From Mycolicibacterium litorale (GTDB taxonomy: Bacteria; Actinomycetota; Actinomycetes; Mycobacteriales; Mycobacteriaceae): a DNA stretch of 64,000 nucleotides. Below the pieces are notes generated by a model, which saw nothing but the letters and a program-made list of their open reading frames with translations, had not been told where the DNA came from and did no database searches. The position numbers and the translations under genes are program-made. Location: positions 4,340,001 to 4,404,000 of the forward strand of contig CP019882.1 of assembly GCA_002007745.1 (NCBI GenBank). The letters run 5' to 3'. Below, piece after piece: positions 8,567 through 17,455 of the stretch; positions within the stretch are counted from its first letter, which is position 1; each line of letters opens with the position of its first letter.

Positions 8567-9880
8567 TCAGCCGCGGGTGAGCACCTGCAGCGCGATCTCG
8601 CGACTGGGGATGGTGGCGATACCGCGGGGCACGGCGCGGGGCGATCTCCGTCGCCGCTCGCCTGCCGGTAGCCGCATCTGCAGGGTCGTCATGATGGTGC
8701 CGATCACCACGGCGAGTTCGTGTTGGGCGAAACCGGCCCCGATACAGCGCCGGTAGCCGCCCCCGAAGGGGGCGTACTGGAATGGTGTCGGCTTGCCGTC
8801 CAGGAAGCGGCTGGGATCGAAGACGTCCGGACGCGGCCACAGCCGTGGGTTGAAATGCATTGCGGGCAGCGCTATCCCGACGACGTCTCCGCCGCGGTAG
8901 GCATGGCCATCGACGGTGTAGGGCCCGGTGAGTTCGCGCAGCACGATCGGCACCGGCGGATGCATGCGCAGCGTCTCGGAGATCACCGCGTTCAGGTAGG
9001 GCAGCGCGGCGAACTCACCTGGTGTGGTTGCGGTCGCCAGCTCGCCAAGCACGCCCATGCGGATGCTGTCGTCGCGGTGGATGTGGTAGAGCGCCCACGT
9101 CAACGAGGTGGAACTGGTTTCGTGCCCGGCGGCCAGCATGGTCCGCAACTGATCGCACAGCGCGGTGTCGGTCAGGGTGCCGCCGTCGTCATCGGTCGCG
9201 TTCAGGATGCGATCCATGACGTCGCCGTGGTGTTGGGCACTCGCTCGCCGTTCGTCGATCTGCGCGCCGAGCAGCCGGTCCAGCTGCGTGCGGACGGCGA
9301 CGAGCCGGGCCCACGGTCCGCGCCCGCCGACCTCCCGGCGCAGCCAGGGCACCAGCATCAGCGGCCCGCTGCCGGCGTGCAGCAGTTCGGTGGTGACTCG
9401 GGCGTACTGGGCGTGCCGGGCGCGGTCGGCCACCCCGAACACCACCCGGATCATCACGTCTAGGGTGATCGCTTGGGCCACCCGGCCGACGAGCAGCCGT
9501 CCGCCCGGGCGCACGGCCGCGACCTGCTCGGCGGTGACCTCCGCGATCAGGTCGAGGTAGCCGCGCACCGCCTCACCGCGAAACGCCGGCGCCACGATGG
9601 CACGAGCGCGGCGATGGGCCGCCCCGGAGAGCAGGATCAGCGAGTGTTCGCCGACGACAGGTTCGATCGGATTCGGCAACGGTGCGCGGCACAGTGTGGT
9701 GGGGGCGGTCAGGATGTCGCGGGCGGCGTCTCCGGTCGCAAAGAACAGGACCGTGCCGAGTCCGGGGAACCGCACCGGGAACGGCTCGGTGTCGGCGGCG
9801 TGGTGGTGGAAGAAGCCGTCCGGGTCAATGCCGGCCCATGCGGCGCGGGCCAATGCCGAGACCGTGGTGGCCCACGTCAT
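8567..9880 (-). CDS. Cytochrome P450
   Basis: 437 residues. Family hallmarks are present: I-helix AGHETS (251-256), K-helix ETLR (302-305), and the heme loop FGGGYRRCIG with the thiolate ligand Cys379. P450s insert one oxygen atom using electrons from ferredoxin; no ferredoxin gene is adjacent. This is the last gene of a nine-gene overlapping operon: its ATG overlaps the upstream methyltransferase stop by 4 bases. In that setting it probably hydroxylates or desaturates the product assembled on the acyl carrier protein, or a methylated derivative. The substrate is unknown. Confidence 0.9.
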   Translation of the reverse strand: MTWATTVSALARAAWAGIDPDGFFHHHAADTEPFPVRFPGLGTVLFFATGDAARDILTAPTTLCRAPLPNPIEPVVGEHSLILLSGAAHRRARAIVAPAFRGEAVRGYLDLIAEVTAEQVAAVRPGGRLLVGRVAQAITLDVMIRVVFGVADRARHAQYARVTTELLHAGSGPLMLVPWLRREVGGRGPWARLVAVRTQLDRLLGAQIDERRASAQHHGDVMDRILNATDDDGGTLTDTALCDQLRTMLAAGHETSSTSLTWALYHIHRDDSIRMGVLGELATATTPGEFAALPYLNAVISETLRMHPPVPIVLRELTGPYTVDGHAYRGGDVVGIALPAMHFNPRLWPRPDVFDPSRFLDGKPTPFQYAPFGGGYRRCIGAGFAQHELAVVIGTIMTTLQMRLPAGERRRRSPRAVPRGIATIPSREIALQVLTRG

Positions 9881-10623
9881 TTCGGCGGCCGGGGCCGGCG
9901 GGCGATGACGAGCTGGTTGCGGCCCATCCGGTGGATGTCGACGGTGATGGCGGGATCGGCATGCGCAGCCAGCGCACGGAACGCCGAGGGGCTGTAGGCG
10001 CGCAGCGAGCTGATCAGCCCGTCGTGCGCGAATGGCAGGACAGCTGCGAACGGTAGGAATGAGGCCAGCCGCAGCAGGTGCAGCGCGGCGGGTGGACGAC
10101 GCAGATCACACACCACCAGGATGTCGGCGACGCGGGTCGCCTCGGCCAGGAGCTGCGCGGCAGCGGCGGGCCGCAGGTGATGAAAAGCCAAGGCGAACAA
10201 CGCCAGATCGAACGAGCGATCGGGTGCGTCGATGGTGGTGGCATCCAGGTGGCGGACCTCGGCACGCGGGTGGGCGCCGAGGTCGCCGGCCGCCAGCGCG
10301 GCGACCAGAGCCGGGTCGATGTCGGTGACGGTGACCCGGGCGTCGGGCCGTTGGGCGAGCACCGCCCGCGACAGCGCACCGTGGCCCGCTCCCAGTTCCA
10401 GGATCTCCGGCTCCGCGACGTCGGCCACCAGGCGCAGCGCCCGGTCGGCGATGCGCTGGTGGTCGCGCAGGACTCGGCCCATCCAGTCCAGCGATCGGAT
10501 CACCTGGTGTTTGACCCGGTCCGCGACGTCGTCGCGGTCGAGGTATTCCAGCCGGTCGGTCTGCAGCCGCCGGTCCAACCAGGACGCGTCGAACCCGCCC
10601 CGCGGCATGGTCGTGATGTCCAT
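9877..10623 (-). CDS. Class I SAM-dependent methyltransferase
   Basis: 248 residues with SAM motif I at 73-84 (ILELGAGHGALS), an acidic ribose-binding motif VTDIDP and a later FDLALFALAFHHL stretch typical of UbiE-like methyltransferases. The acceptor cannot be inferred. It starts inside the stop of the preceding O-methyltransferase gene (TGATG, one shared base) and overlaps the P450 start by 4 bases, so it is translationally coupled within the operon. Confidence 0.85.
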   Translation of the reverse strand: MDITTMPRGGFDASWLDRRLQTDRLEYLDRDDVADRVKHQVIRSLDWMGRVLRDHQRIADRALRLVADVAEPEILELGAGHGALSRAVLAQRPDARVTVTDIDPALVAALAAGDLGAHPRAEVRHLDATTIDAPDRSFDLALFALAFHHLRPAAAAQLLAEATRVADILVVCDLRRPPAALHLLRLASFLPFAAVLPFAHDGLISSLRAYSPSAFRALAAHADPAITVDIHRMGRNQLVIARRPRPPK

Positions 10624-11705
10624 CAGCCGACCGCCTCGATCACGTTCAGCGGTGAGGCGGTCGGCACGATCCGTGTCATGCGGAACCCGGCAGCGCTCAA
10701 CAGGTTCCGGTATTCGTCGGCGGTTCGTTCACGCGCGCCCAGATTCAGCAGCATCTCCAGGTCCACCCAGTTCTGCGGCCCGTCGCGGCCGTTGTCGCCG
10801 ACGACCATCTCGACGAGCAGCACCGTGGCGCCGGGGCCGGCCGCCGCCCGGACATTGCGCAAGATCTGCAGTGCCTTCGCGTCGGGCCAGTCGTGGATGA
10901 CGTTCTTCAGCACGTAGGCGTCCCCGCCGGGTGGCACCATGTCGAAGAACGAGCCCTCGATGATCCGCACACGGCCGGCGACGTTCTTCTGCTGCAGCAT
11001 CCTCGGAGCGCCGGCCACCACCGTCGGCAGGTCGTAGAGGATGCCCTGCGAGGCAGGAGCTTTGGCCAGGATGGCGGCCAGCATCGCGCCCTGCCCGCCG
11101 CCCACGTCGACGATGGTGCGGTGGGTGCCGAAGTCATAGCTGCCGACCACGACGGCCAGCGTCATCTGGGCCAGGCTGGTCATCGTCTGGTTGAACAAAT
11201 CGGCATGCTCGGGGAGGTCGGCCAGGTAGTCGAACCCGTCCTTGCCGCGCAGCGCAGGGACGATGGATTCGCCGCTGCGCACCGAGTCGGCCAGCAGCGT
11301 CCAGCGTTCGCGTTGCTCCGCGGAGCCCTGGAACAGTGCCGCGCCCTTCAGCGAGATCGGCGCGTCCGAACGCAGCGTTGCGGCAAGAGAATTCAGGGCG
11401 TAACGGCCGTCGCGGCGACGCCGGAAGATGCCGCGACCGATCAAGGCGCGCAGCAGCCGGCTCAGCGCGTCGGGGTCGGCGTCCACCCGGGCCGCCAGTT
11501 CGTCCAGCGGTAGCGGACCGTCGGCGAGGGCGTCGGCGATGCCGAGCTGGGCGGCGGCGGTGATCGCCTGCGCCGGCCACCCGGACACGATCAGCTCCAT
11601 CATTGCCATGGGTGCCGGCAGCAGGCGCTGATGCAGCCACAGCAGATGGTGACGCACCCACTGCAGGGCGCGGGCCAGCCCGGCGGGCGGCACGATGTCA
11701 GGCAT
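10623..11705 (-). CDS. Plant-type (family 2) O-methyltransferase
   Basis: 360 residues from the ATG at 11705. An N-terminal winged-helix dimerisation region (AITAAAQLGIADALADGPLPLDELA..., GRGIFRRRRDGRYALN) precedes a Rossmann SAM domain with DVGGGQG (200-206) and the VLKNVIHDWPD motif whose His is the usual catalytic base. This layout is that of hydroxyneurosporene/caffeate-type O-methyltransferases acting on hydroxyl groups of polyketides, carotenoids or phenolics. The start was chosen because it overlaps the MMPL stop by 8 bases (ATGCCTGA); an in-frame start 30 bases earlier also exists. Probably modifies a hydroxyl of the operon's product. Confidence 0.85.
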   Translation of the reverse strand: MPDIVPPAGLARALQWVRHHLLWLHQRLLPAPMAMMELIVSGWPAQAITAAAQLGIADALADGPLPLDELAARVDADPDALSRLLRALIGRGIFRRRRDGRYALNSLAATLRSDAPISLKGAALFQGSAEQRERWTLLADSVRSGESIVPALRGKDGFDYLADLPEHADLFNQTMTSLAQMTLAVVVGSYDFGTHRTIVDVGGGQGAMLAAILAKAPASQGILYDLPTVVAGAPRMLQQKNVAGRVRIIEGSFFDMVPPGGDAYVLKNVIHDWPDAKALQILRNVRAAAGPGATVLLVEMVVGDNGRDGPQNWVDLEMLLNLGARERTADEYRNLLSAAGFRMTRIVPTASPLNVIEAVG

Positions 11706-13919
11706 GGGGTGCCTCCCGAATTCCGATCCGTTCATGCAGGCGCGCCAGCGGTTTCGGCGCCCACCAGTTGAACCGGCCCATCGTATGCATGAAGGCCGGG
11801 ACCAGCAGGACGCGAACCAGGGTGGCGTCGGCGAGGACGGCCAGCGTCAGGCCGACCCCGAGCATCCGCAGGAACGACACCTGCGCACCGGACAGCGCCG
11901 CGAACGAGATGGCCATGATCAGGGCAGCGGCGGTGATCACCCGCGCGGTGCGGGCCAGTCCGAGCGCCACACTTCTGTCGTTGTCGGCGTCGGCTTGCCC
12001 ACTGGCCAGCCAGTATTCGCGGATGCGGGACACCAGGAACACCTCGTAGTCCATCGACAACCCAAACGCGACACAGAACAGCAGCACCGGGATGCTGATG
12101 GACAAGGTGCCGGTCGAGGTGGTGCCCAGGGCGCCGAGGTTGCCGTCCTGAAAGATCCACACCAGGGCACCGAAGGCCGCCGTCAGGGACAACACGTTGA
12201 GTAACAACGCCTTCAGCGGTACGACCACGCTGCCGGTCATCAGGAACAGCAGCACGAACGTGATGCCGGCGATGATCGCCAGGACCAGCCAGAGCCGTGA
12301 TCCGACGGCGTCGGTGGTGTCACGGTCCACCTGCGCGGTGCCGCCAAGCAGGATGTGACGCGCACCCGGACCGGCGACGGCCTGCAGCGCGTCGAGCTGG
12401 TCACCGGAGGCGCGGGAGTACAGCGGCGCGGTACTGGTCACGGTGACAAAGGCACTGCCGGCGGTGATGGCCGTCGGCGCCGAGGGCGGTCCCGCGGGCG
12501 CACCGGCAACGAAGGTGCCACCGGGTGCGGAGACCGCCGCCACATCGGGACCCGGGACAGCTCTGCGGCGTAGCGGTCGAGCTCGGCGACGCTGATCCCG
12601 TCGACGTCGGGGATCACCACGGTCAGGTTGGTCGCGAGATCGGTGCTGAACCGGGTGCGCAGCTGGTCGCCCACCACATGCGGGGAGCTGGACGCCGGCA
12701 GCACCCTGTCGTCGGGCACACCCCAGCTGGCACCGGCGAATGGGGCTCCGAGGGCCACCAGCACGATGACCACCACGACACCGACCGGAACCGCGCGGCG
12801 CATCGCGAACAGGGCCAGCCGGTACCAGCGGCTGTCGTCGGCCGGCCGCGCTGCCGCCGCCGGGCGACTGCCCAGACGATCGCCGAGCGCCACGATGGCC
12901 GCCGGGGTGAGGGCGACCGCGGCGAGGGCGGCGAAGACCACCACCGCAACCCCGGCATAGGCGAACGACTTCAGCGCGTAGATGGGGAACAGCACCATCG
13001 CCGACATCGACAGCGCCACCGTCATGGCCGAGAACAGCACCGTCCGGCCGGCGCAGACCATGGTGCGCGACAGGGCGACGTCGCGGGGTGCGCCGGTGGC
13101 CAGCTCGTCGCGGAAGCGGCTCAACAGCAGCAGGGTGTAGTCGATGGCCAGCGCCAGGCCCATGGCGACAGCCAGATTGAGCGCGAAGATCGAGACGTCG
13201 GTGGTGAAGCTGATGATCCGCAGTGCCGCCAGCGTCCCGACGATGGCCACCGCGCCGACGGCGACCGGTAGCGCCGCGGCCACCAGGCCGCCGAACACCC
13301 AGACCAGCACCGCGAAGCTCAGCGGAATCGCGATGCCTTCCATGAGTTTCAAGTCTTTTTCGCTCTGCCGGGTGATCTGGAGCATCATCGCCGCCTGCCC
13401 GCCGGCGCGGACGGTGACGCCGTCGCGGTCGTGCACCACCTTCTCGATCAGCGCCTCGGCGTTCCTGGGGGCGCCGTTGTCGCCGCCGGTGATGCCGGCG
13501 ACGATCACCCCGATCGTGCCGTCGGTGCTGATCAGTGGCGCGGCCGCGGGCGGCGGCACCGTCCACGGCGAGGTCACCATCGCCACCGCCGGCGCTTGCT
13601 GCAGCGTGCGGACGATGTCGGTGCCCACGGCATGGGCTGGGCCGCTGTGGATTCCGCCGGCGGAGCTGACGGTGATCAGCAGCGGCATGTCACCCTGGCC
13701 GAAGGTGCGGGCCAGCAGCTGGGTCGCCTTCGACGACTGTGCACCCGGATCGGTGAGCCCGCCGGCGGACAGCCGGGCGGCGACCGGCACCCCGAACACC
13801 GCCGCGCCGAGCAGGATCAGCAGCGCGACCCCGATGACCCGCCGGGGTGCTCGCAGCGCGAGCCCTGCGATACCGGCTAGCAGGGTGTCCTCCGCGGGGT
13901 GAGCGTTCCGGCCAGCCAC
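11698..13919 (-). CDS. MMPL/RND-family transporter, frameshifted
   Basis: Full-length MMPL exporter spread over two frames. The first part has TM1 (VIGVALLILLGAAVFGV), a periplasmic porter loop and a block of TM helices with LAVAMGLALAIDYTLLLLSRFRDE, the RND Asp-Tyr signature. The second part repeats the pattern with CVAFGLSMDYEVFLVSRIREYW. The frame breaks at about 12547-12553, where ELSRVPDVAAVSAPGG is expected and one base of a C run is missing. MMPL proteins export lipids or lipid-like metabolites by proton motive force, so this is the likely exporter of the operon's product. The GTG start lies inside the acyl-AMP ligase gene (43-base overlap). Confidence 0.85.
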
Positions 13920-15526
13920 TGGCTACGGGCCTCGAGCCGGCGCAGCTTTCCGCTCGACGTGCGCGGCAGCGTGCCCGGCGCCAACAGCTCGACGTGGTGG
14001 GCGCTGATGCCGGTGCGGGCCAGCACCTGGGCCGCGACGTCCTGCGCCAGGGTCGGGGCGGCGTCGGGAGTGGTCTCGACCAGTAGGGCCAGGCTTTCCT
14101 CCCCTGCGTCGGCGGGCAGGTATCCCACCGCCACCGCGCATCCGGTGCGGACACCGGGCACTGCGTCCAGGACCGCCTCGAAGTCCTGGGGTGCGTGATT
14201 GGCACCGCGGATGACGATGGTCTCTTTGCTGCGCCCGCACACGAAAAGCTCACCGCCGTGCAGGAATCCGATGTCGCCGCAGTCGAGCCAGCCGTCGTGC
14301 AGGACTTGTTCGGTGAGGTCGGGGCGGCCGTAGTAGCCGGCCATCACGCTGGGTCCGCGCACCACGATGCGTCCCACGCTGTCCTCGGGCAGCGATGAGC
14401 CGTCGTCGTCGCGGATGTCGATCTCCACGCCCGCCAGGGGCCGCCCGGTGCCGACCAGGTCCTGGGCACCGGGCCGCGGCGCGGCGACCACGTTCGGTGC
14501 GGCGCCGGCCGCTTTGAAGGTGACCGCCAGCGACGCTTCGGCCAGCCCGTAGACCGGGGTGAGGGCCGACGGTTCGAATCCCCAGCGCCCGAACCGATCA
14601 CCGAACCGGCGCTGCACGTCGGCGCTGATCATCTCGGCCCCGTTGAGGCACAGCCGCCACGAGCTGAGGTCGACGCCGTCGAGTTCCGCGTCGCGGATTC
14701 GCTTCAGGCACAACCCGAAGGCGAAGTTGGGTGCGGCGGTGACGGTCCCGCGGTGCCGGGAGATGGCGCGCAGCCAAGCCGCGGGCACGGCGAGGAAGTG
14801 TTCGGGCGCCAGCAGCACCAGCGGGCGCGGAAGGTAGAACGCGGTCAGCAGGTTCCCGATCAAGCCCATGTCATGGTAGAGCGGCAGCCAGGTGACGCCG
14901 ACCGGGTCAGGCATGCCGTGGCCGGTGAAATAGTCCGCGATGGCGGCGATGTTGGACAGCAGGTTGCGGTGGGTCAGCACGACCGGTTTGGGATCGTGCG
15001 TGCTGCCCGAGGAAAACTGGATGAGCGCCGCATCGTCGGCAGCGGCGCGGTGGCCGACGTCGCCCGGGCGGCATAGCGCGGCGGCGGTGACGCACCCCAG
15101 CCGGGGGCCGGCGTCGGTGACCGGTGCCTCGAGCGCCGGACGGATCCGGTCGTCGGTGACCACCAGGGCGGCCTGCACAGCTCGCAGCATCGCGGCGGTG
15201 CGGCTCTGATATTCGGCGAGCTTGCCGAGCCGCACCGGCGGATACAGCGGGACGGGGATGGCGCCGGCGACGAGCACCCCGAAGAACGACGCGACGAAGT
15301 CCGGTCCGGTCGGGAGCACCAGGGCGACCCGGTCGCCGGGGCGCACACCGGCGTCGCGCAGGCCGGCGGCCAGCGCGTGGGCGTGGCTGCGGATGTCGGC
15401 CATCGACACCGGGTGGTCCTGCTCGTCACGGCCGACGAAGATCAGGCTCTGATCGGAGTATGCGGCCGCGTCGAGCATCTCGGTCAGGGTCGCGTACCTG
15501 GGCTCGATTGCGGGGGCCCCCTTCAC
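13877..15526 (-). CDS. Fatty acyl-AMP ligase-like enzyme
   Basis: 549 residues of the ANL superfamily: FSSGST phosphate loop (171-176), VTWLPLYHDMGLIGN, the YGLAEAS adenylate motif, DCGDIGFLHGGELFVCGR hinge region and a C-terminal SGKLRR lysine. The wording of these motifs is closer to mycobacterial fatty acyl-AMP ligases than to CoA ligases. Such ligases activate a fatty acid as acyl-AMP and load it on an acyl carrier protein. The gene immediately upstream encodes an acyl carrier protein and the two overlap by 4 bases (GTGA), so the partner is probably that protein. Whether it uses CoA instead would need a check of the FAAL insertion. Confidence 0.85.
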   Translation of the reverse strand: MKGAPAIEPRYATLTEMLDAAAYSDQSLIFVGRDEQDHPVSMADIRSHAHALAAGLRDAGVRPGDRVALVLPTGPDFVASFFGVLVAGAIPVPLYPPVRLGKLAEYQSRTAAMLRAVQAALVVTDDRIRPALEAPVTDAGPRLGCVTAAALCRPGDVGHRAAADDAALIQFSSGSTHDPKPVVLTHRNLLSNIAAIADYFTGHGMPDPVGVTWLPLYHDMGLIGNLLTAFYLPRPLVLLAPEHFLAVPAAWLRAISRHRGTVTAAPNFAFGLCLKRIRDAELDGVDLSSWRLCLNGAEMISADVQRRFGDRFGRWGFEPSALTPVYGLAEASLAVTFKAAGAAPNVVAAPRPGAQDLVGTGRPLAGVEIDIRDDDGSSLPEDSVGRIVVRGPSVMAGYYGRPDLTEQVLHDGWLDCGDIGFLHGGELFVCGRSKETIVIRGANHAPQDFEAVLDAVPGVRTGCAVAVGYLPADAGEESLALLVETTPDAAPTLAQDVAAQVLARTGISAHHVELLAPGTLPRTSSGKLRRLEARSQWLAGTLTPRRTPC

Positions 15527-15795
15527 GTGCGCTCCTGGATGCGGCGCAGAACCAGCCGAGACAGGTCGCCGACGGTGCGCAGATCATCACCATCCTCGGC
15601 GTCCAGTTCGATGTCGTAGCGCGCCTCGATCCGGAAGACCAGCGACAGCACCCTCGCCGAATCCATCCCGGCGTCCTGCAGTGTCGAGTCGGCGGTGAGA
15701 ACACCGGCACCGGAATCACTTTCGGCTTCGATCAGTCCGACGATCTCCTGGGTCACCGTGGCCAGGGTGGCCGGTTGGCCGCCGGGTAGCGTCAT
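15523..15795 (-). CDS. Acyl carrier protein (phosphopantetheine-binding)
   Basis: 90 residues, one carrier domain: ADSTLQDAGMDSARVLSLVFRIEARYDIELDAED. Ser46 in the DS motif is the expected 4'-phosphopantetheine attachment site. The start ATG overlaps the KAS III stop by 4 bases (ATGA) and its stop overlaps the acyl-AMP ligase start by 4 bases. It would carry the acyl chain between the ligase and the KAS III-like enzyme. Confidence 0.9.
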   Translation of the reverse strand: MTLPGGQPATLATVTQEIVGLIEAESDSGAGVLTADSTLQDAGMDSARVLSLVFRIEARYDIELDAEDGDDLRTVGDLSRLVLRRIQERT

Positions 15796-16805
15796 GCCGG
15801 CCGTCCTGCCCATTTCACGGCGGCAGCCGCCGCGAAATCCCCGGCATGGGCGAAGCCGGCCATCATGACGATGTCCCCGGCCTTGATCTGCCCGTCGGCG
15901 ATCGCGGCCTCGAAGTTGACCGGGATCCCGACGGCGAACAGGTTGCCGCATTCGTGGAAGGTGTCGCGGTGCCGTTCGGGCGGCAGACCGAGCGCCTCGT
16001 TCCAGTTGCGCAGCAGCAGTCGGTTGGGCTGGTTGGTGACCAGCAGGTCCAGGTCAGCAGGTTTGACCCCGATTCGGTCACATACCGCGCGAACCACCTC
16101 AGGCACCTGTCGGTTGCCGCGGGCGAGCACCTTGATGATCTTGCCCTCGTTGAACCCGACGTAGCCCTGTCCCGGGCCGGCCTCCCACCAGCGCCGCGGC
16201 GGGTCGGCGGCCAGGGTCATGTCGGTGGCGTGCTGTCCGTAGTAGCGGCAGGCGATGTCGAGCACCGGTGCGGTGTCCGACACCGTGACCAGGCCCACGG
16301 CCGCACCGTCACCGGGGACTGAGGCCTGGGCCAGCTGGCGTACCTGGTCTTGGACGAAGATCTTGCCTGCGGCGTTCTGGGCAACGGCGATCAGCGCCTT
16401 GCGCCCGCCGCCGGCCAGCAGTTGGCTCGCCAGCTTGAGCATCAACACGAACGCCGCACAGCCGCCGTTGTGGACGTCGACGATCCATTCCGGGTTGATC
16501 CCCAGCCGGGCGGCGACCTCGCCACCCGCACCGAGGATGGGCAGGTCGGGCAGCTGGGAGTGGGTGAGCAGCACGTCGACATCGTCGAGCACGCCGGGCC
16601 CGTGCCGGGCGACCAGGGCCGCCACCGCCTTCTCGATCATGTCGACGTTGGACTCGTCGTCGGCGGCGTGGTGCCGATAGTCGGGCGGCCGGAACATCGG
16701 GTTGTCACGCAGGTCGTCGTTGTCGCTGAACCGGGTGAACCATTGCGCGGGAACCCGGTTTTCGGGCAGGTAGGTGGCGAGGTCGATGAGGCTGACGGTG
16801 GTCAC
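15792..16805 (-). CDS. KAS III-like thiolase-fold enzyme with altered active site
   Basis: 337 residues with the FabH/KAS III fold. The nucleophile is present as Cys116 in VHNGGCAAF, and Asn288 in HECGN matches the conserved Asn. The histidine of the usual HQAN motif is replaced: the motif reads NQPN (258-261). KAS III relatives with changed active-site residues act as acyltransferases or condense unusual substrates and do not decarboxylate malonyl-ACP. Genes on both sides overlap by 4 bases. It probably joins the ACP-bound acyl chain to a second building block, but the reaction type is inferred. Confidence 0.85.
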   Translation of the reverse strand: MTTVSLIDLATYLPENRVPAQWFTRFSDNDDLRDNPMFRPPDYRHHAADDESNVDMIEKAVAALVARHGPGVLDDVDVLLTHSQLPDLPILGAGGEVAARLGINPEWIVDVHNGGCAAFVLMLKLASQLLAGGGRKALIAVAQNAAGKIFVQDQVRQLAQASVPGDGAAVGLVTVSDTAPVLDIACRYYGQHATDMTLAADPPRRWWEAGPGQGYVGFNEGKIIKVLARGNRQVPEVVRAVCDRIGVKPADLDLLVTNQPNRLLLRNWNEALGLPPERHRDTFHECGNLFAVGIPVNFEAAIADGQIKAGDIVMMAGFAHAGDFAAAAAVKWAGRPA

Positions 16806-17455
16806 CGGGCGCGCATCCAGTCCGGGGTGACGGGCAGACCGTTGCGGTTACGGTACTCGGCGATCGCCTTGAGGTTCTTCAGTTCCAATTGGTGGCCGGC
16901 GCCGAACATCTCCCAGAAGTCACCGACCCAGACCGGGCGCTGCGGGGGCGCGGTGTCCGGATAGGGGTTGCGGTCGTAGAACGGGTGGTGGCAGTTGGTC
17001 CACAGCACCACCGAGCCGGGCTTGTCGAACACCAACTGCGCGTCGACGACTCGCATCAGGTAGATCATCCACAGGTGCTTGCCCTGGTCCCACGCACAGT
17101 GGTAGTCGACGGTACGGGCCTCCCGGTTGGCCACGGTGCGCGTGTAGATCTCGGTCTCGCTGCCCAGCCGGTCATAGGCCAACCACAGGCCCGGCTCGTC
17201 GGTCTCGGTGAACCCGCGCAGGCTATAGGTCCACTCCTCCAGGGAGCGGGTGTCGGCCAGATACTCGAACAGCTCGTCGGGTGGGCAGTCGACGAAATCG
17301 CTGACACTGCAGTACTGTCCGAACACCTCGTCGTGCGGGTAGACGGCGTGGATCATCTCCATGAGCACCGGGGTTGCCTTCTCCCGGGGTGAGGTCTCGA
17401 TCCGCATCAGTCCGGACAGCGGCTCAGTGATGTCCTCCAGCGCGGGCAGTGTCAT
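16802..17455 (-). CDS. SRPBCC (START-like) protein, possible cyclase or aromatase
   Basis: 217 residues with a START-like pattern: SVSDFVDCPPDELFEYLADTRSLEEWTYSLRGFTE, alternating strands, and a long C-terminal helix (GHQLELKNLKAIAEYR). Polyketide cyclases and lipid-transfer proteins share this fold and bind hydrophobic ligands in a central cavity. It overlaps both neighbours by 4 bases between a TPP enzyme and the KAS III-like gene, so it may bind or cyclise an intermediate. No catalytic residue can be assigned. Confidence 0.75.
   Translation of the reverse strand: MTLPALEDITEPLSGLMRIETSPREKATPVLMEMIHAVYPHDEVFGQYCSVSDFVDCPPDELFEYLADTRSLEEWTYSLRGFTETDEPGLWLAYDRLGSETEIYTRTVANREARTVDYHCAWDQGKHLWMIYLMRVVDAQLVFDKPGSVVLWTNCHHPFYDRNPYPDTAPPQRPVWVGDFWEMFGAGHQLELKNLKAIAEYRNRNGLPVTPDWMRAR

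Noticed and set aside
7521..8840. A 439-codon minus-strand frame opposite the aminotransferase
   Set aside because: Antisense shadow of a clear PLP enzyme; Arg/Gly-rich with no motif and it crosses two real genes.
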